DNA of 5,244 bases from Hyphomicrobiales bacterium (GTDB lineage Bacteria; Pseudomonadota; Alphaproteobacteria; Rhizobiales; Beijerinckiaceae), in NCBI GenBank assembly GCA_028290085.1, contig JAQGKN010000468.1, forward strand, positions 1 through 5,244, written 5' to 3'. This document shows positions 1 to 5,244 of the stretch, one piece after another. Under the pieces are notes generated by a model that was not told where the DNA came from, did no database searches, and worked only from the letters and a program-made list of their open reading frames with translations. The position numbers and the translations under genes were made by a program. Each line of letters starts with the position of its first letter. Within the stretch, counting starts at the first letter, position 1.

Positions 1-76
1 TGATGGCGCTCAAGGCGGGCTCATGGCGACCCTTTGGGCGGGGCTTGGTCGCGGGTTCGGTCGGGAGCAAAGTCAT
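1..76 (-). CDS. Possible 5' end of an unidentified gene leaving the window
   Basis: A minus-strand reading frame opens with ATG at 76-74 and stays open for 25 codons to the window edge. An AGGA lies seven bases upstream of the ATG. It starts about 50 bp beyond the gshB stop codon on the same strand, so it could be the next gene of a gshB transcript. The peptide starts MTLLPTEPATKPRPKGR and is rich in proline and basic residues; I do not recognise it. The same DNA is also open on the plus strand from the edge to a TAG at 87-89, so it could instead be the tail of a convergent gene. Both frames favour G or C at third positions, which does not settle the choice. This is a tentative call. Confidence 0.25.
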   Translation of the reverse strand, partial: MTLLPTEPATKPRPKGRHEPALSAI

Positions 77-126
77 GGAGCAGTCCTAGCACGAACCGGC
101 ATTCGCAGGGAGGGGCGAGCGAGGGG

Positions 127-1077
127 CTAGTGCCCCGCTGCCCGCTTCGCCTCGATGGCATCCCAGACATCCACCGCGAGGTCGGGGCCGCCGAGGCGCT
201 TGATGGCGCGCACGCCGGTGGGCGACGTCACGTTGATCTCGGTCAGGTAGCCGTCGATCACGTCGATTCCAACAAACAACAGGCCACGGCGCTTCAACTC
301 CGGCCCGATGGCGTCGCAGATTTCGCGTTCGCGCGGGCTGAGATCGGTCGCCATCGCCGCGCCGCCACGCACCATGTTCGAGCGGATGTCGTCTTCCGCC
401 GGCACACGGTTCACCGCGCCCTTGGCGACGCCGTCGACCAGGATGATGCGCTTGTCGCCCTTGCTGACCGCAGGCAGGAAGCGCTGGATCACCCAGGGTT
501 CACGGAAGGTGACCGAGAACAAATCGAACAGCGAGCCGAAATTCGGGTCTTTGCGGGCGATCTTGAAGACCGCGGAGCCGCCGTGTCCGTGCAGCGGCTT
601 CATGACGACATCGCCATGCTCGGCGCGGAAGGCTTCGATCTGGTCGCGGTCGCGGGTGACGAGCGTTTCCGGCATGAGCTGCGGATAGTTCATCACGAAG
701 AGTTTTTCAGGTGCGTTTCGAACGCTGACGGGGTCGTTCACCACCAGCGTGCGCGGATGAACCTGCTCCAGCATGTGTGTCGAGGTGATGTAGGCGAGAT
801 CGAAGGGGGGGTCCTGCCGTAACAGGATGACGTCCATTTCCTCGAGGTTCTTCAACACCGGCGCGCCGAGCTTGGCGTGATCGCCAGCAACATCCCGCAC
901 CTCCAGCGAGCGCATGGAGGCCACGACCTCGCGCCCGCGCATACCGAGACGATCGGGGGTGTAGTAAAACACGGCGTGCCCGCGCGCCTGCGCCTCGAGC
1001 AGCAGGGCGAAGGTCGAATCGCCTGCGATATTGATCTTCTCGATCGGGTCCATCTGGACGGCGACGGTCAGGGCCAT
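127..1077 (-). CDS. gshB: Glutathione synthetase (ATP-grasp ligase)
   Basis: Cytoplasmic enzyme joining gamma-glutamylcysteine and glycine with ATP, the second step of glutathione synthesis. The 316-residue product matches the usual length of bacterial GshB. The N-terminal prokaryotic GSH-synthetase domain shows the typical [19 protein letters not shown] stretch (residues 8-26) and RQDPPFD (87-93). The ATP-grasp part follows: NDP at 114-116 with APEKL (122-126), [12 protein letters not shown] (160-171) as the glycine-rich loop, and [10 protein letters not shown] (279-288), whose Glu280 and Asn282 are the expected magnesium ligands. The frame is open further upstream (a TTG at 1155), but ATG 1077 is chosen because GAGGA lies five bases before it and the family's N-terminus begins there. 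An in-frame ATG at 1092 would add five residues. The gene is divergent from the chemoreceptor. Nothing appears damaged. Confidence 0.96.
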   Translation of the reverse strand: MALTVAVQMDPIEKINIAGDSTFALLLEAQARGHAVFYYTPDRLGMRGREVVASMRSLEVRDVAGDHAKLGAPVLKNLEEMDVILLRQDPPFDLAYITSTHMLEQVHPRTLVVNDPVSVRNAPEKLFVMNYPQLMPETLVTRDRDQIEAFRAEHGDVVMKPLHGHGGSAVFKIARKDPNFGSLFDLFSVTFREPWVIQRFLPAVSKGDKRIILVDGVAKGAVNRVPAEDDIRSNMVRGGAAMATDLSPREREICDAIGPELKRRGLLFVGIDVIDGYLTEINVTSPTGVRAIKRLGGPDLAVDVWDAIEAKRAAGH

Positions 1078-1082
1078 GGTGA

Positions 1083-1087
1083 TCCTC
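1083..1087 (-). promoter_or_regulatory. Ribosome binding site deciding the gshB start
   Basis: On the minus strand this reads GAGGA, five bases before ATG 1077. It favours that start over the ATG at 1092 and the TTG at 1155. Confidence 0.65.
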
Positions 1088-1114
1088 GGCATGGGCTTTT
1101 GCGCGGTGGGCGCT

Positions 1115-1139
1115 TCTCGTGGGCACAGAGCGCACGAGA
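1115..1139. repeat. Inverted repeat upstream of gshB
   Basis: Perfect 7-bp arms, TCTCGTG (1115-1121) and CACGAGA (1133-1139), flank an 11-base spacer. The dyad lies about 40 bases upstream of the gshB start codon in the divergent region, so it could be an operator or a leader hairpin in the gshB mRNA. No T-run follows on either strand, so it does not look like a terminator. Symmetry is all that is seen; the role is inference. Confidence 0.4.
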
Positions 1140-1215
1140 GGTCCGGCCACGTCAAGAAGGCGTGTCGTCCGGCCGCCCGAAAATCGCAGCCCTCGCCAAA
1201 GTTCGTGAAGGCCCG

Positions 1216-1223
1216 TTAACCAT
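1216..1223 (+). promoter_or_regulatory. CtrA-like half-site upstream of the chemoreceptor gene
   Basis: TTAACCAT matches the half-site recognised by the alphaproteobacterial response regulator CtrA. The full palindromic form is TTAA-N7-TTAA; here the second half reads GGAA, so only half is well conserved. It lies 58 bases before the receptor start codon. CtrA often controls motility and chemotaxis genes in this class, which makes the location sensible, but an 8-bp match alone is weak. Confidence 0.35.
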
Positions 1224-1281
1224 ATCGGAAGAACCGCTCCGCTACAGTTCGGGCATTGCCTCGATCTGCGGATTATTTTTG

Positions 1282-2604
1282 ATGAATTTATACTCAATCG
1301 GCGGCAGCCTCGTTCTGCGGCAATGTCTCTTTCTGCTCCTGATCCTGTCGCTGGGCGCCATCGCCATTGTGACAACCGGCGAAATCCACAACCTGGCGGC
1401 CGCGCTGGCCAAGGCGGAAAACGCGGAGTTGCGCCAGCTCGCGGGTGACATGGTCACGTTGAGCGAGCGAAGCCGGCTCGTTCTGATCGTCGGCACGCTG
1501 ATTGGCGCCATGATCGTGCTGGGTGTCTCCATTCCCGTCATGCACGTGACGATCTCCAAGCCGGTGCAGGATCTCGCGCGGCAGATGACGCAGCTCGCGG
1601 GAGGCGATACCACCGTCGAAATTACGGAAACCGGGCGCAAGGACGAGATCGGCGCCATCGCTCGTGCGTTGCACGTCTTGCGTGAAGCCATGCGCAGCAA
1701 CAACGATCTCATGGCCGAACTCAAAACGCGCGACGATCGCGAAGCGCAGCTCCTGCGTGAGGCGGGCATTCGAGCGCGCGTCGAGGAGTTTTCCGGTGAA
1801 CTCACGCGCAACACTGCGCGGCTCGGTCAGATGACCAAGCGCATGTCGGACGCCTCCGATTCCATGATCGTCGCGGCGCGTCGGGCGACTGACGGCTCGT
1901 CGCTGGCCAAAATCGCATCGACCCATGCCGCGTCCGACGTTTCGACGGTGGCAACGGCCTCCGAGCAGCTGCTCGAGTCCATAGGCGAAATCAACCGGCA
2001 GGTCGTGCAATCCGCCGAGCTGGTGCAGAAAGCTGTGGTCGAGGCGCAAGATTCCTCGGCCGGCATGACGCGGCTCTCGGGCGCGGCGCGGCGCGTCGGC
2101 GATGTCGTGAGCCTGATTTCGCGCATTGCCGCGCAAACCAATCTTCTGGCGCTCAACGCGACCATCGAAGCGGCGCGTGCAGGCGAGGCGGGACGCGGCT
2201 TCGCGGTCGTTGCGCAGGAAGTGAAGACACTCGCCACACAGACCGCGCGCGCGACGCAGGAAATCGCTGACCAGATCGCGGAAATGCAGGCGGCCACCGA
2301 CATGTCGGTCGGCGCCATCGAGACGATCCAGCGCAAGATCAGCGAAGTCGAGCAGATCTCGGCAATCATCGCGACCGCCGTTCACAAGCAAGGCGCTTCG
2401 ACGCAGGAAATCGCACGGAATGTGCGCTCCGCGGCATCGGGCGCAGCCAGCATGTCGACGCACGTGGAGAATGTGGAAGGGGCGCTGCAGCAGACCGGTA
2501 TCAGCGCGGAATCCGTCGTCCATATTGCCCGCGAACTCGACGACATGGCGTCTGGCATGCGCCAGCGCGTGGAGGCCTTCGCCAATTCCCTGACCGGCAC
2601 CTGA
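1282..2604 (+). CDS. Methyl-accepting chemotaxis protein with minimal sensor region
   Basis: Inner-membrane chemoreceptor expected to control CheA through CheW. The 440-residue product has a first membrane helix (about 10-32), a very short outer segment (about 33-65), a second helix (66-90), a HAMP domain (about 91-145, with the P-region start KPV and the [10 protein letters not shown] motif), then a long helical signalling domain. The conserved hairpin tip reads [18 protein letters not shown] (285-302), followed by [11 protein letters not shown]. About 150 residues lie on each side of the tip, so the coiled-coil arms look complete. There is no C-terminal NWETF-type pentapeptide for CheR/CheB tethering. 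ATG 1282 lies just before the first helix; the frame is open back to 877, but that stretch overlaps gshB and has no receptor-like sequence. No good Shine-Dalgarno is visible. It faces yraN tail to tail. Family is certain; the ligand is unknown, and sensing of membrane state or a partner protein is possible. Confidence 0.95.
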   Translation: MNLYSIGGSLVLRQCLFLLLILSLGAIAIVTTGEIHNLAAALAKAENAELRQLAGDMVTLSERSRLVLIVGTLIGAMIVLGVSIPVMHVTISKPVQDLARQMTQLAGGDTTVEITETGRKDEIGAIARALHVLREAMRSNNDLMAELKTRDDREAQLLREAGIRARVEEFSGELTRNTARLGQMTKRMSDASDSMIVAARRATDGSSLAKIASTHAASDVSTVATASEQLLESIGEINRQVVQSAELVQKAVVEAQDSSAGMTRLSGAARRVGDVVSLISRIAAQTNLLALNATIEAARAGEAGRGFAVVAQEVKTLATQTARATQEIADQIAEMQAATDMSVGAIETIQRKISEVEQISAIIATAVHKQGASTQEIARNVRSAASGAASMSTHVENVEGALQQTGISAESVVHIARELDDMASGMRQRVEAFANSLTGT

Positions 2605-2605
2605 G

Positions 2606-2766
2606 AAGCCTTTGCATAACCCCTGTTGTTCGCCAGGCAACGTCATTGCGAGGAGCGCAGCGACGCGGCAATCCAGGCGCCGCGAGACCGCACTGGATTG
2701 CTTCGCTTCGCTCGCAATGACAGCGACGAGATTCGCGCCAATTCTGGACGAGTTAGGCAAAGCCTC
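2606..2766. repeat. Possible small MITE-like element with imperfect terminal inverted repeats
   Basis: The ends form an imperfect 15-bp inverted repeat: AAGCCTTTGCATAAC at 2606-2620 and GTTAGGCAAAGCCTC at 2752-2766, 12 of 15 positions matching on reverse complement. CTGAG occurs immediately outside both ends (2601-2605 and 2767-2771), like a 5-bp target duplication. The strong palindrome at 2641-2721 lies inside. No transposase is encoded. The left CTGAG contains the TGA stop of the chemoreceptor gene. The matches are visible, but calling this a mobile element is inference; the outer repeats could be chance. Confidence 0.3.
2641..2721. repeat. Alphaproteobacterial palindromic intergenic repeat
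   Basis: A left arm at 2641-2676 (starting CGTCATTGCGAGGAGCGCAG, ending GCAATCCAG) pairs with a right arm at 2693-2721 (CTGGATTGCTTC to GCAATGAC), separated by 16 bases. Both outer (GTCATTGCGAG) and inner (GCAATCCAG) parts match exactly; the left arm carries about six extra bases in the middle. This is a familiar dispersed repeat of Bradyrhizobium-type genomes. Read on the minus strand it gives the peptide VIASEAKQSS, a frequent sign of falsely annotated ORFs. It lies between two convergent genes and could act as a bidirectional transcription barrier, though it lacks a T-run. Confidence 0.85.
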
Positions 2767-2774
2767 CTGAGATT

Positions 2775-3155
2775 TCAAAGATCCAGGTGAAAGGCACCAT
2801 TCACGCGGCGCGGCCAGCGCCATGGTGCCAGCAGAATCGCATCGCCACGATAGTTCAACCCGGCGCTGCGCGGGTTGCGCGAGATCCAATGGCGGGCGGC
2901 GCGTGAAATGCGGCTTTGCTTGCGCGCGTCAATCGACAGGAGGGCGCCATCCAGCGTGGAGCGGGCTTTCACTTCCACGAAGGCCAGCATGTCGCCGCGC
3001 TGGGCAATAATGTCGATTTCACCGCCCGGGGCGCTGAAGCTGCGCGTGACGACGCGCCAGCCCGTGAGCGCCAGATAGACACGGGCCAGGAACTCCGCCT
3101 CCAACCCGACCCCGCGCGCGCGCCGTCTCGCCTGCGTTTCGCGGGAGTCAGCCAT
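2775..3155 (-). CDS. yraN: YraN family (UPF0102) endonuclease-like protein
   Basis: A 126-residue cytoplasmic protein of the UPF0102/YraN family, which has a restriction-endonuclease-like fold related to archaeal Holliday junction resolvases. The family's cellular role is not established. The PD-(D/E)xK-type core is visible: GGEIDIIAQRGD (44-55) and FVEVKAR (59-65), giving Glu46, Asp48, Glu61 and Lys63 as expected catalytic residues. The N-terminal helix region GLEAEFLARVYLALTGW (17-33) is also typical (usual form G...E..A..YL...G). Length is normal for the family. The start codon overlaps the rsmI stop by one base (TGATG on the minus strand), and AGGA lies six bases upstream, so it is probably translated after rsmI from the same mRNA. 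In E. coli it neighbours rsmI and lpoA. It ends in the convergent repeat region; nothing indicates damage. Confidence 0.93.
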   Translation of the reverse strand: MADSRETQARRRARGVGLEAEFLARVYLALTGWRVVTRSFSAPGGEIDIIAQRGDMLAFVEVKARSTLDGALLSIDARKQSRISRAARHWISRNPRSAGLNYRGDAILLAPWRWPRRVNGAFHLDL

Positions 3156-4087
3156 CAGGCGTCCTGCTCTTTCTCCGCCGCGAGTTCGATGGCGCGCGCG
3201 TATACCTTGCGGCGGGGAATGCCGCTTTCGGCTGCCACCACGGAGGCTGCGTCCTTCAGCGAATGTTTCGCCATGGCGGCGCGCAGGCGCCCGTCGAGAT
3301 CCGCCACGCCCGCCTCCGGGTCGACTTCGCCGGGAGGACCGACCAGCAGGACGATTTCGCCGCGCGGCGGCCCCTCGGCGGTCAATATGGCGGCGAGATC
3401 GGGCAGAGTGCCCCGCCGGACCGTCTCGAAATGCTTCGTCAGTTCGCGGGCAATGGCTGCCTCGCGCGGCCCTAGTACGGCGGCGAGGTCAGTCAGGGTT
3501 TCCGCGAGACGCCGGGCTGATTCGAAGAAGACCAGCGTGCCGGGGATGGCCGCGAGTTCCGCGATCCGCTGGCGCCGGGCGCCCGACTTGCCGGGCAGGA
3601 AGCCCTCGAAGAAGAACCGGTCCGTCGGCAATCCCGCGACCACGAGCGCGGCCAGAACCGCCGAGGCGCCGGGCACGGCAACGATGGGCGTGCCCTGCGC
3701 CACGGCATCGGCGACCAGCTTGAAACCGGGATCGGAGACGAGCGGCGTGCCGGCGTCCGAAACCAGCGCCAGAGCGGCGCCAGAGGCGAGGCGCGCGAGA
3801 AGATGTGGCCGCACCACCGCCGCATTATGCTCGTGATAGGCGACCAGCGGTGTCGCGATTCCGTAATGAGCGAGGAGGACCTTGGTCACGCGGGTATCTT
3901 CAGCGAGAATCGCGTCGGCGGCGGCAAGGGTGGAGAGCGCCCGCAGCGAAATGTCGCGCAGGTTGCCGATTGGCGTCGCCACGACGTGGAGGCCGGGCGA
4001 AATCGGCTCAGCCTCGGCCCGAAGCCCCAGCGCCGTATAGGTTGCCGGTCCGCTTTCCCTGGGCCGTGCGCGCGTTTCGTTCGTCAT
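3155..4087 (-). CDS. rsmI: 16S rRNA (cytidine-1402-2'-O)-methyltransferase
   Basis: SAM-dependent enzyme that 2'-O-methylates C1402 of 16S rRNA in the ribosomal decoding centre. The 310-residue product has the tetrapyrrole-methylase fold: ATPIGNLRDISLRAL (37-51), AEDTRVTKVLL (62-72), YHEHN (84-88), LVSDAGTPLVSDPG (108-121) and VPGASAVLAAL (138-148), the last two being SAM-site signatures. FEGFLP (160-165) and FFESARRL (186-193) follow; the latter is usually FYESPHRL, a mild departure. The C-terminal segment AMAKHSLKDAASVVA with RRKVYARAIEL is the small helical domain typical of RsmI. ATG 4087 is chosen over an upstream in-frame start at 4141 because AAAGGAG precedes it by five bases. About 30 extra residues lie before the core fold. 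It is the first gene of a likely rsmI-yraN operon, divergent from the lipoprotein gene. Confidence 0.96.
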   Translation of the reverse strand: MTNETRARPRESGPATYTALGLRAEAEPISPGLHVVATPIGNLRDISLRALSTLAAADAILAEDTRVTKVLLAHYGIATPLVAYHEHNAAVVRPHLLARLASGAALALVSDAGTPLVSDPGFKLVADAVAQGTPIVAVPGASAVLAALVVAGLPTDRFFFEGFLPGKSGARRQRIAELAAIPGTLVFFESARRLAETLTDLAAVLGPREAAIARELTKHFETVRRGTLPDLAAILTAEGPPRGEIVLLVGPPGEVDPEAGVADLDGRLRAAMAKHSLKDAASVVAAESGIPRRKVYARAIELAAEKEQDA

Positions 4088-4092
4088 GGCCA

Positions 4093-4099
4093 CTCCTTT
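4093..4099 (-). promoter_or_regulatory. Strong ribosome binding site deciding the rsmI start
   Basis: The minus strand reads AAAGGAG, five bases before ATG 4087. This places the start there rather than at the in-frame codon at 4141, which would add 18 residues with no family-like sequence. Confidence 0.75.
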
Positions 4100-4179
4100 A
4101 GCCGGTTCCGGCCGAAAGCTCATAGCCGCTTTTGCACTCACCCTGCGCGAGCGTTCTTTAAAGCGGATTGATCGTCCTG

Positions 4180-4209
4180 TTTATAGAACATCCGTGGCCT
4201 GTGTTACAA
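4180..4209 (-). promoter_or_regulatory. Candidate sigma-70-type promoter for rsmI-yraN
   Basis: On the minus strand TTGTAA (4209-4204) is followed after 18 bases by TATAAA (4185-4180). Against TTGACA/TATAAT this is 4 of 6 and 5 of 6. Transcription would begin near 4173, giving a leader of roughly 85 bases before rsmI. The -35 element overlaps the dyad at 4194-4215. No equally good plus-strand promoter is visible for the lipoprotein gene. Confidence 0.4.
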
Positions 4210-4215
4210 GGCCAC
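4194..4215. repeat. 22-bp dyad in the rsmI/lipoprotein divergent region
   Basis: Perfect 7-bp arms GTGGCCT (4194-4200) and AGGCCAC (4209-4215) are separated by eight bases. The dyad overlaps the -35 side of the candidate rsmI promoter and lies about 145 bases before the lipoprotein start, so an operator for a dimeric regulator is possible. Only the symmetry is seen; the role is inference. Confidence 0.45.
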
Positions 4216-4347
4216 ACTGCTCGACAGACCGACGCGTTTGCCACCATCGAGGTTGCGATCCCGCGATTATTATGTCTGAAACTGCGGATCAGTTTCCAAA
4301 GAGTTCATCCTTATCCCTGAGTCGTGCGGCCATCGAGACGGGGAAGC

Positions 4348-4352
4348 GGAGG
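4348..4352 (+). promoter_or_regulatory. Ribosome binding site supporting a TTG start
   Basis: GGAGG lies six bases before TTG 4359. The only in-frame ATG that would give a longer protein (4272) has no Shine-Dalgarno sequence, so this site decides the start of the lipoprotein gene. Confidence 0.6.
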
Positions 4353-4358
4353 TCAGTT

Positions 4359-5244
4359 TTGTCCTTGACGATCACGAGACGTGCGCCCCTAGCCCTGTTC
4401 GCCCTCGGGGCCTCGCTTTTGACCGCTGGGTGCGGACCGACCACGCCCGGCGCTGGCCCCAACATGTCCGCGCCGACCACGCCCGTCGAATCGCAGGCCC
4501 TGACGGCACCCATCGGCTCAGGTGATACGAAGATCGCGTTGATCCTGCCCCTCACGCAGGGGAGCGGACCCAGCGTCATCGGCCAGTCTCTCCGCAACGC
4601 CGCTGAACTCGCCATTGCAGAAACCGGCGCGGGCGGCGTAACGCTGATCGTCAAGGACGACCAGTCGACCCCGGACGGCGCACGCTCGGCGGCAACGGCG
4701 GCACTCGCTGAGGGCGCCGATCTGATCATCGGGCCGCTCTATGCGCCCAACGTCCGCGAAGTCGGCCGTATCGCGCGCGCGGCCGGGAAGCCGGTGATCG
4801 GCTTCTCCACCGACACGGGCAGTGCCTCGCGCGGCGTCTATCTTCTGTCCTTCCTCGTCGAGAGCTATGTCGATCGCATCGTCGATTTCGCGATTTCCAA
4901 GGGCAAGAAGTCCTTCGCGGCCCTGGTTCCCGAGAGCGACTACGGCAATGTGGCGCTGGCCGAGTTCCAGCAGGTGGCCGCCAAACGCGGCGTGCGCGTG
5001 CAGGCCATCGAGCGCTATCAGCCGGGCAATGCTGCCGCCGCCGTCAAGAAGATCGCCGAGAGCGCGGCGCAGGTCGATGCCCTGTTCATTCCTGAACAGG
5101 CAGAGGCCATGGTGCAGATGTCGCAATTCCTCGGCGCCAACGGTCTGGACAGCAAGCGTGTGCAGATCCTGGGAACGGGCCTGTGGAACGATGCCCGCGT
5201 GCTGAAGCTGCCCGCGTTGCAGGGCGCCTGGTTTGCCGCGCCCG
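4359..5244 (+). CDS. Penicillin-binding protein activator-like lipoprotein (LpoA/LppC family), 3' end outside window
   Basis: The first 295 residues of a lipoprotein with a type I periplasmic-binding fold. A signal peptide, TRRAPLALFALGASLLTAGC (residues 6-25), ends in a lipobox with Cys25 as the predicted lipidated residue. A proline/threonine-rich linker (26-57) leads to the fold, beginning KIALILPLTQGSG (58-70), with IVKDDQSTPDGA (97-108), GADLIIGPLYAPNV (119-132) and KPVIGFSTD. This resembles the C-terminal domain of E. coli LpoA, which activates PBP1a in peptidoglycan synthesis, and also branched-chain amino-acid binding proteins. Gene context (divergent from rsmI, near yraN) favours the LpoA-type assignment. 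It lacks the N-terminal helical-repeat domain of E. coli LpoA, so the job may differ. The start is TTG 4359, chosen for its GGAGG and because it yields a normal 24-residue signal peptide; ATG 4272 would add 29 hydrophilic residues before it. Confidence 0.85.
   Translation, partial: MSLTITRRAPLALFALGASLLTAGCGPTTPGAGPNMSAPTTPVESQALTAPIGSGDTKIALILPLTQGSGPSVIGQSLRNAAELAIAETGAGGVTLIVKDDQSTPDGARSAATAALAEGADLIIGPLYAPNVREVGRIARAAGKPVIGFSTDTGSASRGVYLLSFLVESYVDRIVDFAISKGKKSFAALVPESDYGNVALAEFQQVAAKRGVRVQAIERYQPGNAAAAVKKIAESAAQVDALFIPEQAEAMVQMSQFLGANGLDSKRVQILGTGLWNDARVLKLPALQGAWFAAP

Noticed and set aside
123..136. Small hairpin GGGGC-TAGT-GCCCC at the gshB stop codon as a terminator
   Set aside because: The stem is only five base pairs, it includes the stop codon, and no T-run follows on the minus strand.
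34..822. Plus-strand open frame of 262 codons opposite gshB
   Set aside because: It lies antisense to the conserved gshB coding sequence, has low-complexity His/Asp/Arg-rich composition and no recognisable motif.
1150..1156. CTTGACG on the minus strand as the gshB -35 element
   Set aside because: The -35 match is good, but the sequence 17 bases downstream (CGCTCT) is a poor -10, so no promoter was called.
877..1281. Upstream extension of the chemoreceptor frame
   Set aside because: The frame is open but overlaps gshB on the other strand, has no receptor features, and the first membrane helix begins right after ATG 1282.
1294..2889. Long minus-strand open frame (531 codons) opposite the chemoreceptor
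   Set aside because: It is antisense to a clear receptor gene, rich in Arg, His and Asp as expected from a high-GC shadow frame, and runs through the palindromic repeat, giving the tell-tale VIASEAKQSS peptide.
2916..3836. Plus-strand open frame of 306 codons opposite yraN and rsmI
   Set aside because: Ala/Arg/Ser-rich shadow of two well-supported minus-strand genes.
4268..4273. TATTAT as a -10 element for the LpoA-like gene
   Set aside because: No acceptable -35 hexamer lies 16-19 bases upstream; the nearest good one (TTGCCA, 4238-4243) is 24 bases away.
4289..5126. Minus-strand frames opposite the LpoA-like gene
   Set aside because: They are antisense to a frame with a lipoprotein signal and a recognisable periplasmic-binding fold, and show no motifs of their own.
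1..5244. CRISPR array, tRNA, rRNA, integrase or transposase
   Set aside because: No regularly spaced repeats, no recognisable RNA gene sequence and no recombinase motifs were found on either strand.

Overview
The window looks like chromosomal DNA from a high-GC alphaproteobacterium, probably of the Hyphomicrobiales (Bradyrhizobium/Rhodopseudomonas-like lineages). This rests on the glutathione synthetase and chemoreceptor protein types, the grouping of a short LpoA-like lipoprotein with rsmI, yraN and gshB, and an intergenic palindromic repeat starting GTCATTGCGAG, which is familiar from that group. No genus can be fixed by eye.

Layout, left to right. Positions 1-126 hold no gene I can name, only a possible start of a minus-strand gene leaving the window. 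gshB (glutathione synthetase) lies on the minus strand at 127-1077. A 204-bp divergent region (1078-1281) separates it from a plus-strand methyl-accepting chemotaxis protein (1282-2604). A 170-bp convergent intergenic region (2605-2774) is largely filled by the palindromic repeat. Two minus-strand genes follow: yraN (2775-3155) and, overlapping it by one base, rsmI (3155-4087). A 271-bp divergent region (4088-4358) carries a likely rsmI promoter and a 22-bp dyad. From 4359 to the right edge runs the first three quarters or so of a plus-strand lipoprotein with a periplasmic-binding fold, related to penicillin-binding protein activators (LpoA/LppC family).

rsmI (16S rRNA 2'-O-methylation), yraN (nuclease-like protein of uncertain role) and the divergent LpoA-like gene match the yraL/yraM/yraN grouping of E. 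coli, with yraN moved behind rsmI. gshB is their usual companion in alphaproteobacteria. The chemoreceptor sits between yraN and gshB in the opposite orientation, next to the repeat, and looks like a later insertion into a housekeeping block.

I found no clear new multi-gene system. The points most worth checking are the receptor insertion, the nested inverted repeats with a possible 5-bp target duplication, the receptor's very small sensor region, a CtrA-like half-site upstream of it, and the non-ATG start of the LpoA-like gene.
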